From: Glandiceps talaboti
Lineage: Eukaryota > Hemichordata > Enteropneusta > Spengelidae
Length of the DNA: 64,000 nucleotides
Assembly: GCF_964340395.1 (NCBI RefSeq)
Contig: NC_135564.1
Location: forward strand, 861,501 to 925,500
Direction: 5' to 3'
Each line of letters starts with the position of its first letter. Position 1 is the stretch's first letter. The notes beneath the pieces were generated by a model. It ran no database searches, had not been told where the DNA came from, and saw only the letters and a program-made list of their open reading frames with translations. Of the stretch, positions 1 through 9,690 are shown piece after piece. The position numbers and the translations under genes were made by a program.

Positions 1-54
1 TAAAGCTCTGCATGGCAACTGTTTTTCTCAGCCAAACTTTAACCCTAATCAGAC

Positions 55-206
55 ATGGGTATTTTAACACTGTAATCATGTACTGAATAGATATGGGTAT
101 TTTAACACTGTAATCATGTACTGAATAGATATGGGTATTTTAACACTGTAATCATGTACTGAATAGATATGGGTATTTTAAAACTGTAATCATGTACTGA
201 ATAGAT
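55..206. repeat. 38-bp minisatellite, four copies
   Basis: Four near-perfect head-to-tail copies of a 38-bp unit beginning ATGGGTATTTTAACACTG, starting at 55, 93, 131 and 169. The first copy follows what looks like a fragment of the TTAA-flanked element family found elsewhere in the window (CAACTGTTTTTCTCAGCC at about 18-35). No coding potential. Confidence 0.9.
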
Positions 207-395
207 ATGTTTACAATTTATGTTTACTCTTTTCACAAATTTAATTAACTTTGTTTTCTTTAAGTGGTGTTAAATATTTGACAGGATTTACAATATTTGA
301 CCGTCTCTTCACATCTATGGTTTGACTAGCTCTACATTTACTCTAACCCTTTCCACTATTTGTCTTCCTCTTGTTGATGAAATCAGTCACTACAT

Positions 396-463
396 GGGTG
401 GGGTGGGATGGGGCAGGGTTGGGTGGGTTGGGGCAGGGTGGTGGGTGGGGGTGGAGGAGGGAG
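396..463 (+). other. G-rich tract, G-quadruplex candidate
   Basis: The + strand carries more than ten runs of three or more G separated by one to a few bases over about 68 bp, for example GGGTGGGGTGGGATGGGG. This exceeds the usual four-run rule for G-quadruplex formation. It lies upstream of the visible death-domain exon, so it is probably intronic or intergenic. Confidence 0.6.
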
Positions 464-618
464 GATATTCTCCCTGCAATTGCTAAGAACACTCTTAAAG
501 TATAGAATAAAACCAGAAACTCCACATCATTTTTATTATGAATTTCAAAATAACTCTAAAATCTTTTCTCTTTTTATCATAGAAAGCTGATATTTGTTTA
601 TTTGATAAATTTATGAGT

Positions 619-791
619 TATGGTTCACTTTGAAAAAATGATTAAACATCAGGAGTGAAAAACAATAGTTGTCTGACAAAGTTATAGAAAAAGTTGGTCC
701 AGAACAAAATAATAATCCTCTGTAATCCTCATGGCTCCACTGATAAGATAACACTAATGTAAGAATGTGGGATTGAAACCCTGGCCTTTAA
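619..791 (-). mobile_element. TTAA-flanked MITE-like element, copy 1
   Basis: Dispersed element recognised by internal blocks such as GTTGTCTGACAAAGTTATAG and AAAAAGTTGGTCCAG, ending at GGCCT followed by TTAA (788-791). Related copies lie at 11614-11718, 29306-29460, 41731-41938, 46215-46380 and 47239-47866, in both orientations. The AGGCC terminus next to TTAA resembles piggyBac-type target sites. There is no coding capacity. Confidence 0.6.
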
Positions 792-996
792 TTGTTTTAG
801 TCTTTGGTTAGAGTAAATGTATATCATTTGAGAGGGGAGTACATTACAAAGCTTTTCCACGCACATTGTACTAAAAAGAATATTTCAACTTCTTAACAGT
901 ATGATTTTTTTATACGGTGGCTTATATGGAATATTTTGTACATTTACATGGTTTGAGTACAGAATCAAATTTCAGTTTCTGTTTGAACCTTTTCAG

Positions 997-1283
997 GTCT
1001 TTTCTGTGACCGGAAGTTGATCTACATGGCAACATTGATCGGCAACCGTTATCCTGAACTTGGCTATGAACTTGGACTGGGTCCAGAAATGATGATGCAA
1101 GTTAAGATGGCTACACCGGACAATCTTCAACATCAAGTGTATAATATGTTTGTAGCGTGGAGAGCAGCACAGGGTCCAGCAGCCAATATGTACACACTTA
1201 ACAACGCACTGAAAAGACTTGGATGGATATCAGTATTTACACAGATTCAGAACACTCCAGATAATTTCTATCCTATCCCATAA
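997..1283 (+). CDS. Death-domain protein, C-terminal exon (partial gene)
   Basis: Last coding exon of a gene whose earlier exons lie outside or are not recognisable. It opens after a pyrimidine-rich acceptor (TTTTCAG at 990-996), starts in split-codon phase (two bases complete a codon) and runs 95 codons to TAA at 1281-1283. The peptide has the death-domain pattern: YPELGYELGLG, then a polar helix, QVYNMFVAWRAAQG with the family's helix-4/5 tryptophan, then LNNALKRLGW near the end. Death domains are about 80-90 residue helical bundles that assemble signalling complexes in apoptosis, innate immunity and netrin/neurotrophin receptors. The domain alone does not tell which protein this is. It ends soon after the domain, as in many adaptors and receptors. 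Confidence 0.7.
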
Positions 1284-3060
1284 TATGTTGCTGTTTTGGG
1301 TAGCCAAGAACAGTATTAAAGGAGAACAGTACAGAGGTGTATAATTTCCTGAAATATTTCAGTTTCATGTAAAAGTCAACTTACACCAATCTTCTTCCTA
1401 TAAGCACACTCAGAACTGTACATCATCATTTTGACAGTATGTACAGTTTGAAGAATCAATGCATGATACATTATCATTTGTTTAGAGCAAATAAATTATG
1501 TCATAGAACACATGAATCATGGGAGACAGGAAACTACAAATTATACCACTGAGGGCACTGTTTGAAATCATGACAAAAGTCATTTAGAGCATAATCAATG
1601 ATGTGAGAATATAGTCAGTAGCTACCAATACTACATTCATCGTACTCCTTCATATTGACTAAAAAATATGTTGTTCTGGATCTGTCTCTTAAAAGGAAAC
1701 TGAGCCTATCAGTGAAATGTCTTGACAGCAGACCATAAAGGATTATTTTATTTGACAAAGCAATAGAAGACAAATCTTTCTACATGCTTTATACGAGTGC
1801 ATTATTATCTGCCAAGCTTTTCATCAGCTTTAGTGTTCATTGTGGAGTTATTTGTAATCGGTCTGGCTAACAGGTTTGTTGTCAATTTTGTGTTGAAGTT
1901 TTTGTAATTAAATTTATTAATTTATTTATAAGTTGTTCTTAGATTAAAACATCTCTCCTTTCAGCAACTGGTATTTTTTAAGCCAGTGCTATAACTCTTA
2001 TAAGGTGATATTTTCAGTGCTTAGTTTCAAGGCATGAATATTTGTTGTTACCTATAGATTTAAAAGAAAACTTTTAATTTGTTATAATATTCCAGGTTAG
2101 TAGTGTTCATGTGGTAAAACACTTGAAATATTGAAATGGAATAAATTGATGATAAAAATCACATAATGTACATAAAGTCGTCTCTGTGTTGTTTCAAACA
2201 CCAACATGTCAGGTTACCTAAGGCCCCCCAAAAATAATTATTTGGTTCCAGTTACCCAACCCCACCTAGATTTTCACTGCCTACCCTAAACTTTTTTTAA
2301 CATTTTGAAGAAAAAATAATAAAATCACAAACAATTGGGAAGTCTCACAAGAAATAGTGGATGCAGAAAGTGACATCAACTTCAAAAGACAATATAAAAC
2401 TGTTCTTCCAATCTGTAATGGCTGTACATCTGATAGGAAGAAATAAATAACACAGAGACCATTTGGAAAACAATGGAAAATATGAACTAGACACTCACAC
2501 ATGAAAAAAATATAATAAGATAAAAATAAAAAATCTACCTATTCTAAAATTGAGCGTAATCGGAACCACACAATGTTTTTTATTAGGTCTAATGTGAGAA
2601 AATCTGTTGCCTGCCAACAAATCTATAGAAAAGGTTACATACACAAAGAATGCAATGGATTCATTACAGATAATATAGCAAACTGTTAGAACCTGGTATC
2701 GAATCATGGGCCATTAATTTCAAAGTTACATTGCATAACTGGGAATGTGTTTTCTTGCATAGAATTTGTAGAGGAACTTTACTCTTAAGTTGTCTATAAG
2801 ATAAAACATTCATGCCACACTGTTACTGTGTTAGTTATCACTCACTGTGGTTTAGAAGCCTGATAGGGCTGAACAACAGTCTATACACTATGTGAATAGA
2901 TTGTCTAACATGATATTTATCATTCCTGTATATCATCAAACATACATATACATATACATATGGACAGAACATGACAGAGACATTTATTTCAGTTGTGAAT
3001 ATCTCCTGTATTATTAAAAAATAATAATATGAATATTAATGTAATTTACAGTACAGGAAT
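1284..3060. other. 3'UTR of the death-domain gene, then intergenic
   Basis: AT-rich sequence without a supportable exon. The first part is the 3' untranslated region, with possible poly(A) signals at 1490 and 2140. From about 2200 to 3060 I see only short incidental reading frames with no splice-site or family support. Confidence 0.5.
2140..2145 (+). terminator. Candidate poly(A) signal of the death-domain gene
   Basis: AATAAA followed about 30 bp later by GT-rich sequence (GTCGTCTCTGTGTTG). An earlier AATAAA at 1490-1495 is an alternative with a weaker downstream element. Confidence 0.4.
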
Positions 3061-3074
3061 GATGGTAACAATAT

Positions 3075-3222
3075 TTTGTTTATCAAAATCCCAAAATATC
3101 AACAATTTTCCTTTGTTTATCAAAATCCCAAAATATCAACAATTTTCCTTTGTTTATCAAAATCCCAAAATATCAACAATTTTCCTTTGTTTATCAAAAT
3201 CCCAAAATATCAATAAATTTTC
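3075..3222. repeat. 37-bp minisatellite, four copies
   Basis: Tandem 37-bp units containing TTTGTTTATCAAAATCCC at a constant period (CAAAATCCC at 3084, 3121, 3158 and 3195), downstream of the first pirin gene's stop codon. Confidence 0.85.
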
Positions 3223-3410
3223 CTCCTTGTTAAACTAGATTATCACTTTATCCCATTCATTGTTTATTTCAATATAAAGATTCAACGTCATGGCAACTTC
3301 AGTTTATACCATTGTTATGTGGTGTTCAATATATTAGCTAAAATGTTTTAAATTGCTGTTTTTTAAAGAATTGTTCATATATTATGCTTGAGAAGGTATA
3401 ATTTATAATA

Positions 3411-3530
3411 TTATTCCCCAATATTTGTCTCCATTCACCTTGAAAATACTCGGTGACCTAAGGATTTTGTCACAACATTTCTTGACAAGGCCCCTTAGGC
3501 CACTCACAATTTCTTCAGAATGAAGAAAAC
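3411..3530. mobile_element. GTGACCTAAGG palindromic element, copy 1
   Basis: Begins TTATTCCCCAATATTTG, has a palindromic core (GTGACCTAAGGATTTTGTC ... GACAAGGCCCCTTAGG) and ends in an inverted GAATGAAGAAAA arm. The same organisation occurs at 52533-52669 and 55488-55612, so this is a dispersed non-autonomous element rather than a chance hairpin. Confidence 0.55.
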
Positions 3531-3531
3531 T

Positions 3532-3712
3532 AAAGAGTAATAAATATTTAAATTTGTGGTCTGAAAAACAATTAATTTTGACTACTTCTAAAATAACATA
3601 GGAGGAATGTAAAATTTAATTTAAAGAGTAATAGATATTTAAATATGTGGTCTGTAAAACAATAATTAATTTTGACTACTTCTAAAATAACATAGGAATG
3701 TAAAATTTAATC
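3532..3712. repeat. 91-bp tandem duplication abutting the pirin A stop
   Basis: Two copies of an approximately 91-bp segment (AAAGAGTAAT at 3532 and 3623). The second copy runs into the last codons of the first pirin gene, so the duplication copied the immediate 3' flank including the reverse complement of the stop codon. Confidence 0.7.
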
Positions 3713-3823
3713 TTTCCAAGTTCCAGTCTCTTTTTGTTTCTGTTTGGAAGCCGCTGTCTGTGCATATCTTTTCTCGCTTCCTGTAATTCTTCCCATTCGA
3801 CCTGAATCATAATCCCGGATTGC
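3707..3823 (-). CDS. Pirin A exon 8 (C-terminus)
   Basis: Acceptor TTGTAG, then 38 codons and TAA. Begins [13 protein letters not shown], equivalent to the AILDF segment of human pirin, and ends in a lysine/glutamine-rich tail longer than the human one. Confidence 0.88.
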   Translation of the reverse strand, partial: AIRDYDSGRMGRITGSEKRYAQTAASKQKQKETGTWKD

Positions 3824-6800
3824 CTACAAAGAGAAGTAATTGCAGAGATAATGAACATCATTTTGAAAAGTATATTTATGTAGTCTTTGAAGACTGATGA
3901 TTAGTAATTATCATTTATGATTCTCCCACGATTACAAAATATATTAAAATTGGACTACTCCAGTAATAATAGAACAACACGTGAAAATCTCCAGTCAGCA
4001 GGACTAAAAGAAATCTGTTCATGAAAACACTGGAATATTTGTCTGTTATATGAATACTCATAAGCCATCAATGAATTGTAAACCCACCTGTTTGATCTGT
4101 TCCTGTGTGTTCATCACAAAAGGTCCATACCTTGCTACAGGTTCATTGAGTGGTACACCAGCTAATAATAGTATGTGGCACACTGTAAAACAAGTAATAA
4201 TTATAAACACTCATTTTATAAACTTATACAGCCTTAGAATTTGTTAGTGGTACATCTGTACATTTATTTATACATATAAGTCTCTCAGTATTTTGTTCTG
4301 CTATTGTTGGTTTACTCTAAAAGCACCGTGTGTATGATGATCTGAAGTTGTTTGATATCAGTTATGTAGACCACAAAATACTGATTATGTCAGTTATGCA
4401 GACCACAAATTACTGATGACGTCAGTTATATGCAGACCACAAATTACTGATGACGTCAGTTATGCAAACCACAAATTACCAATCTGATTAAAATCCGATG
4501 TGGTGAAAGCGGCTAGATGTCCTTATTTACCTCTATTCATCGTGTTGTGACGTTTGTTTTGTTCGAAGTGATCGCCGCCTTCGTTCACCACATCGGATTT
4601 TAATCAGATTGACAAATTACTAATGACATCAGTTATGCAGACCTTAAATTACTGCTGATGTCAGTTATGCAGACCACAAATTACTGATGACGTCAGTTAT
4701 GCAGACCACAAATTACTGATGATGTCAGTTATGCACACCACAAATTACTGATGACATCAGTTATGCAGACCACAAATTACTGATGAGTTATCTTATTATC
4801 CTGTAATCACGATCTCGGTTTGCTAAAATAGACACAAACTAAAATTATTGTTGCAACATGTTGATACAACATTGATAAGCTATTGAATGGATGACATGAG
4901 ACAGAGACAGTATTTTATTGATAAACTTGCAGTGTACTGTTTTGGGACTTTCAATGTTTGCATTATCTTGATCACAGGGTGATTAGAATCACACAACAGC
5001 GTCACCACTATCTCCCACTTGTGTAATCTACCACATTGAACAACAATAGTTTTATTTTGAGTCTTATCTTAGTAAACAGAAGTCTTGATTACTAGAGTCA
5101 TTATTGCAAACATGGTTTTTACAGACTACAACATGCTAGGCTTTAATTGTTATTCATCCAAAGTGTATCTGGAGCTCTCATAAATGCACGACAGTCAATG
5201 TTTTACAATATTATTAATTGTTGTATGCTGTGAAAAAGAGTAGCATACCTTGGTTGTCATCTGCTTGCATTGTAAACACAGACCCAGCTGTGAGTTCACC
5301 AACTTGACCCATTTTGGCCGGTTTCTTGTCATGACCAAGAAAGCCTGCTCCTCTCCAAATATATGCAAATCCATTATAGGACTCTGGTACTTCCTGGGTA
5401 AAACTGGCACCAGGCTGGAGATGAATATCCAGAAACATTATTGGAGTTCTTGTCTCAATGTAGGCCTGGGTACCTGAATGGAATACCAATGAGATAATAG
5501 TGCTTTAATGGTTTGGAAATGAAGTTTAAAAATATGGTAGCCCAGTACTAAGATGAGATTTCTTTGTTTGTCAATTCAAGAAGTGAAGGGTACTAGTATG
5601 TGTACAATTATTCTCAAAACTGCCAACAATATCAATTATCAACTCCTGAAAAAACATGGATTAATTTTAAGTCATCACCTATACATGTTCCCTTGATCTG
5701 TCTGCTGTTTTTTGAAAGGTTAGTAAAATACAGTTACTTTGGAACAGTAAGTTAAAAACAAAGGCGATGCTTTGATCTGTCTACTATGGCCTTCTTGGAA
5801 CCATGAACAAAATATTCTCCATTGTTTTTTTTAAAGTTTCTTTACCAAGAATTTACAATCTTGACCTGTATGAGTTATCATACCTAGTGACTTTCCAGCA
5901 ATAACTTTTACTTCAACTTTTCCATCTGGTGTTTGTACAACTGGGATCTTCTCAGGTGGTGTGTCCTGATAGCGAGGTGCAATATATTTGTCCTGAATAT
6001 TTAAAAAAAAAGATTTCACTGCAGACAAAGTTCCTCAACCAAAAGCCTTATCAACGATAACTTGTATAACAGCAGAGATGTACTGAGGTGGACATAGAAA
6101 CCCTTTCTGGCCCTCTCCTGTTAAAGGCTATATACTCTGAAGTATTGGTTATGTGTGGTTCAAGTCAAGTCAGACTTCATTGTATTTCTGTCCCTGGACA
6201 TAGAAACCCTTTCTGGCCCTGGACATAGAAACCCTTTCTGTCCCTGGACATAGAAAACCTTTCTAGCCCTCACTTGTAACTCACTTGTTGGTCATGTGTG
6301 GTTCAAGTCCAGTCAGATTTCATTGTATATCTTACCTCAGTACACTTGTATTGATTACTGTATTAACTTAGATATGATTTGGGGTGATAAAATACCACCA
6401 TAGTCATTTCAACTTGTTTGTATTGTAATGCTAAATAAGGGGAAAAACAAAATAAACTAATCTATGTCAATTGAGGGCGCTGTGTATAGAGGATTCTTAC
6501 CACTGCAGGTAAATTGACCCATAGTTGAAATGCTTCAGAGTTTCCACCATTCTTTACTATTTCATCCGGTGGCATCTCACTGTGTACAACACCACTGCCT
6601 GCTGTCATCCATTGCACCCATCCATCTCGTAAAACTCCTGTGAGACACATTAAATCAAGATACACAGTCAGCAGAACGATAACCAGTATGATACATTTAT
6701 CCTTGCAATACCAATCATCCTTTTATATCAACTTATATTAAAGTGGCCCTATGGACGAGAATTGGGTATTTATTTTGGATTTTTAATTTATAAAACCATT

Positions 6801-7311
6801 TTATCATGGCTTCCTATTTGAAAAATTAACATGAAACAACATATGCCAAGTCCTTGTTTGAAACTCAATAAATTGCAAAAGATTAATAATTGTACAATAA
6901 CAAATATTTTATATATATTTTAGCTTTTTGCAAGGTATTGCGTTACAAACACAGACTTAATCAATGTTGTTTCACATTGATTTTTCAAGTAGGAAGCCAC
7001 GATAAAATTGTTTCATATCAAAATTAAAAATCTAAAATAAATACTAAAGCCACTTTAACATATAATAATAATCTTGTATCTTTCTTTGAAGTGAGTGATT
7101 TTCATCTTTCATCTTACCTTCATTACCAGCTGAGTCTTTATGATGTACACCGCCCTCTATGATGTAGGACACTGTTTCAAAACCACGATGTGGGTGATCG
7201 GGAGCACCAAGTGCTTCTCCTGGTTTGTGATATGTTGGACCTGTTGACATGATAAATATATAATTATTACATCACTTGTCTATCAACTGTTACAACTATT
7301 ATATACTTGCA

Positions 7312-7345
<34 letters not shown>

Positions 7346-7348
7346 TGT

Positions 7349-7434
<86 letters not shown>

Positions 7435-9192
7435 ATACTCTAGTGGTATTGCACCACTTGCCATGCACGGCTACAGCCTACAGGGTTGCCAATAGGGTTG
7501 TTTGTTTTTGTAAACAAAACTAACTGAGCCCGAGTCCCCTGTGGTCTGAATCAACTTGAGCTGGTCTCAAATGGCACTCAACTATAGACAGTGATTGGTC
7601 GAATACATAATTAGAAATGGTTAAATCATACAATCAGGTCACATGATGAATCCATAATTGTTGTTGTGTGATCGAGTGACCTATTAAAATGCATGCAACA
7701 AATATATCTAAATGAGGGTAACCCACCAACCAACACTGTTATGATACATCAGATTCTATTCAAATTTACAAAATATTTTGCACACGTTGTATGTTAGGTG
7801 GGACATGATATGTCATTTTGCTTCGATGTGTGAAGATGCTACTTCATGGCTTACCTTACAAAGTTGTGTGTTGAGTACAATGTACTATACAAATACATTA
7901 CCTATATGATCCAACATTAAGAAAGGATCCACCATTGATAATCTTCCACCAATTGGTCTCCGTATCAAAAATCCTCCTCCTTCTCTCTGTTCACGTGCTG
8001 TTATGATTTCTTTCACTAATCGTTCCATGGTTTCTATGGCAACACTATACCACTGTTTTGGTTGACAAATTTGACTAAAGTTCTTATCTTGTACACTATT
8101 TGATGAGATGATGCAACTCCAATAAATTAATATGAATACTGAAAACAAATCAAAATGTTGACTCATTGATTCATGTGTACATATTTCCTTTAACATTAAG
8201 AAAGAAACTTAGCTAGAGATACACCACAATAACCTGTCACTGAGTACCTTAATAAAAACATCATGTTGATGTCAAAGTCAATATTAGACAATAACTTGAT
8301 AAAAAGTGTGTAATCTACAGGAGAGACTTTCAGGGAGAAGGTATGCAGATCACAGTATTTAATTCACTATTTAAAATACAATCTCTTCTAATACAATCAT
8401 AAATAAATAAATAATATTATCAACATTAATTCATTCATTCCACATTTCAAAATTTTTGAATTTTTTTTTTTCTGTGAAATACAATTTGTTTTTATGTATA
8501 AGCATTTTATGAATGATATAATAAAATTGTACACAAATATTTGTTAATTTTGGTTATCAAGTTTTCAGCTTATAGGTACAATAAATTCCTACCAATGCTA
8601 GCACTAAATGGTCTATAATTATGTATATGCTGAGAATATGTATTCTACTGTGAAAGTAAACTGGGAAGTAGATGCTAGTCCTGCTTGCAGATGGTGCACG
8701 GGTCTAGCTTACTGACATATCCGACCCTCAAGGAAGGGATGACTTACTCTGTATGCAAGCAGGACTGAGTAGATGCTAGCTTGGCAGTGTGATATCTCTT
8801 GAACTCAGTGGCTTAGGCTGATATTGGAGGTATATGAGTACAAGAGTATAACAAACTGAGTGTACTGAACTTGGCAGATAGATAAATACTCTGTGCATAG
8901 CTTGTTACAGCAGTATACTATACCCAGATGTTATTAAAGTGTTACAATCATTCATTCAATCTTTTATACCCCACATTGGCATCCAGACTACAGTATACTA
9001 TACCCAGAATGTTAAAATGTGTATAGCTGGTTACAAAAGTATACTATATCCAGAGTGTTAAAATGTGTATAGCTGGTTACTACAGTATACTATACCCAGA
9101 ATGTTAAAATGTGTATAGCTTGTTACAAAATTATACTATATCCAGATGTTACATAGGAAAGACTTACCAGTAATCTTTGTATACAAACTCAT
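3707..9192 (-). CDS. Pirin, tandem copy A (eight coding exons, 355 aa)
   Basis: Pirin-family double-cupin protein. In human this is a nuclear iron protein that modulates NF-kB/Bcl-3; some homologues have quercetinase activity. Exons in order: 9168-9192, 7902-8138, 7118-7240, 6501-6637, 5884-5992, 5249-5473, 4088-4182, 3707-3823. All junctions are GT-AG and in phase, giving 1068 nt. Family signatures: [26 protein letters not shown] (His103, His105), [14 protein letters not shown] (His147, Glu149), FQLWVNLP, and C-terminal [11 protein letters not shown]. The three His and one Glu match the metal ligands of human pirin, so the site looks intact. The protein is about 65 residues longer than human (290). 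Much of the excess is an N-terminal extension with a hydrophobic stretch (about residues 7-20) that could be a signal peptide or anchor. A second copy lies directly upstream. The gene family is secure; the exact N-terminus is less so. Confidence 0.92.
4088..4182 (-). CDS. Pirin A exon 7
   Basis: 95 nt between TTTTACAG and GTGGGT. Encodes [19 protein letters not shown], one of the most conserved pirin segments (second cupin, final strands). Enters in phase 1, leaves in phase 0. Confidence 0.92.
4360..4787. repeat. 32-bp minisatellite carrying repeated CRE (TGACGTCA) sites
   Basis: Unit of 32 bp with core CACAAATTACTGATGACGTC, repeated about 12 times in intron 6 of pirin A (ACAAATTAC at 4405, 4439, 4471, 4612, 4708 and 4740). 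Several units hold a perfect TGACGTCA; others have TGACATCA or TGATGTCA. Interrupted at 4480-4611 by an inserted inverted-repeat element. Confidence 0.85.
4480..4611. mobile_element. 132-bp MITE with 28-bp inverted repeats and 9-bp target duplication
   Basis: Starts CAATCTGATTAAAATCCGAT and ends with its reverse complement; the arms match for about 28 bp (to GTGGTGAA). Flanked by direct ACAAATTAC at 4471-4479 and 4612-4620. Because that word is also in each minisatellite unit, the duplication is probable rather than certain. A 9-bp duplication with long TIRs would fit a Mutator-like non-autonomous element. Confidence 0.75.
5249..5473 (-). CDS. Pirin A exon 6
   Basis: 225 nt between CATTCAG and GTATGC. 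Encodes [19 protein letters not shown] through [10 protein letters not shown], the first half of the second cupin (human TRTPTLYLDFKL region). Phase 1 on both sides. Confidence 0.93.
5884..5992 (-). CDS. Pirin A exon 5
   Basis: 109 nt between ATTCAG and GTATGA. Encodes [19 protein letters not shown] and the [14 protein letters not shown] strand that links the two cupins. Phase 0 in, phase 1 out. Confidence 0.92.
6501..6637 (-). CDS. Pirin A exon 4 (third and fourth metal ligands)
   Basis: 137 nt between CTCACAG and GTAAGA. Carries [17 protein letters not shown] and [10 protein letters not shown]. His147 and Glu149 correspond to human His101 and Glu103. Confidence 0.93.
6738..7058. mobile_element. 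321-bp MITE with roughly 100-bp terminal inverted repeats, TTAA flanks
   Basis: The left arm TTAAAGTGGCCCTATGG mirrors the right end GCCACTTTAA. The two arms stay similar for about 100 bp, including GTGGCTTCCTA-type and AAAATTAACATG/CAATGTGAAAC blocks on opposite strands. TTAA at both ends suggests a piggyBac-like target. Sits in intron 3 of pirin A; pirin B lacks it. Confidence 0.75.
7118..7240 (-). CDS. Pirin A exon 3 (first two metal ligands)
   Basis: 123 nt between GTCAACAG and GTAAGA. Encodes [19 protein letters not shown]; the two histidines of the DHPHRG motif are metal ligands. Phase 1 to phase 1. Confidence 0.94.
7316..7432. repeat. (GT)n microsatellite
   Basis: About 58 GT dinucleotides with a few ACGT/ATGT interruptions, inside intron 2 of pirin A. 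Long alternating purine-pyrimidine DNA of this type can adopt Z-DNA. The long His-Thr and Cys-Val frames it creates are not genes. Confidence 0.95.
7902..8138 (-). CDS. Pirin A exon 2
   Basis: 237 nt between GTTTTCAG and GTAATG. The first codons finish the hydrophobic segment ([11 protein letters not shown]), then comes a linker, and from [11 protein letters not shown] onward the peptide aligns with the start of human pirin (REQ..GVG..RRSIG). The last part, [11 protein letters not shown], is conserved. Confidence 0.9.
8677..8767. mobile_element. 91-bp inverted-repeat element with 10-bp flanking duplication
   Basis: AGTCCTGCTTGCA at the left is mirrored by TGCAAGCAGGACT at the right. AGTAGATGCT occurs directly at 8667-8676 and again at 8768-8777, as expected for a target-site duplication. 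Lies in intron 1 of pirin A. Confidence 0.6.
8880..9150. repeat. Degenerate tandem repeat shared by both pirin introns 1
   Basis: Repeats of CAGTATACTATACCCAGA followed by ATGTTAAAATGTGTATAGC. The same block is present at 18455-18615 next to exon 1 of pirin B, so it pre-dates the gene duplication. Copy A has more units. Confidence 0.75.
9168..9192 (-). CDS. Pirin A exon 1 (start codon)
   Basis: ATG at 9190-9192 and eight codons (MSLYTKIT) before donor GTAAGT. An in-frame TGA lies about 40 bp upstream with no other ATG between. The exon and its phase are identical in pirin B. A non-coding leader exon further upstream remains possible. Confidence 0.75.
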
Positions 9193-9308
9193 ACCAGCTA
9201 TACAGGAAGTACACACACTGTTTTCCCTTACTCATGTCATGCCCTGTTTTACATAAACAACAATACTCCAGGGGGTGCCACACTCATGATCCAAATCATT
9301 CTGGGAAA
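9193..9308 (-). promoter_or_regulatory. Conserved 5' flank of pirin A
   Basis: About 115 bp upstream of the ATG match 18659-18760 upstream of pirin B, then similarity stops. This is the 5'UTR and/or core promoter carried along in the duplication. A splice-acceptor-like GTAAAACAG within it would allow a leader exon. No clear TATA box. Confidence 0.45.
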
Positions 9309-9559
9309 CAGCTGGTAGAGTCCTGTATTACTGTATGTGTGGCTGCGCTGTCATTAGGACTCAACCAAGTATTCAAATTAACAATTGGTACAACATGTCA
9401 GACAATATGTTTATGAATAATAGCTTGATAATATGAAATAACCTCATGACACTTGAGTGCAAGTGTGGCATACTTGTGGTATTTGCACAAGTGCATGCTT
9501 GAACGTGAAGTGACTCTCTGCGGCCATAACTTTCAAATGTATAAGCACAGGGAGCTTGT

Positions 9560-9690
9560 TTTTTGTTTGTTTGTTTGTTTGTTTGTTTGTTTGTTTGTTT
9601 GTTTGTTTATGTGTGTGTGAGTGTGTGTTTGTTTACTTACTTGTTTATTTGTTTGTGTTTTGTTTGTTTGTTTACTTGTTTGTTTGTATT
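9560..9690. repeat. (TTTG)n microsatellite
   Basis: Tandem TTTG interrupted by GTGT-rich and TTAC-bearing variants, in the spacer between the two pirin genes. Confidence 0.9.

Noticed and set aside
5195-5477. Plus-strand and alternative minus-strand frames over pirin A exon 6 (likewise 13397-13619 in B)
   Set aside because: Shadows of the conserved pirin exon.
7267-7523. His-Thr and Cys-Val frames
   Set aside because: Pure translation of the (GT)n microsatellite.
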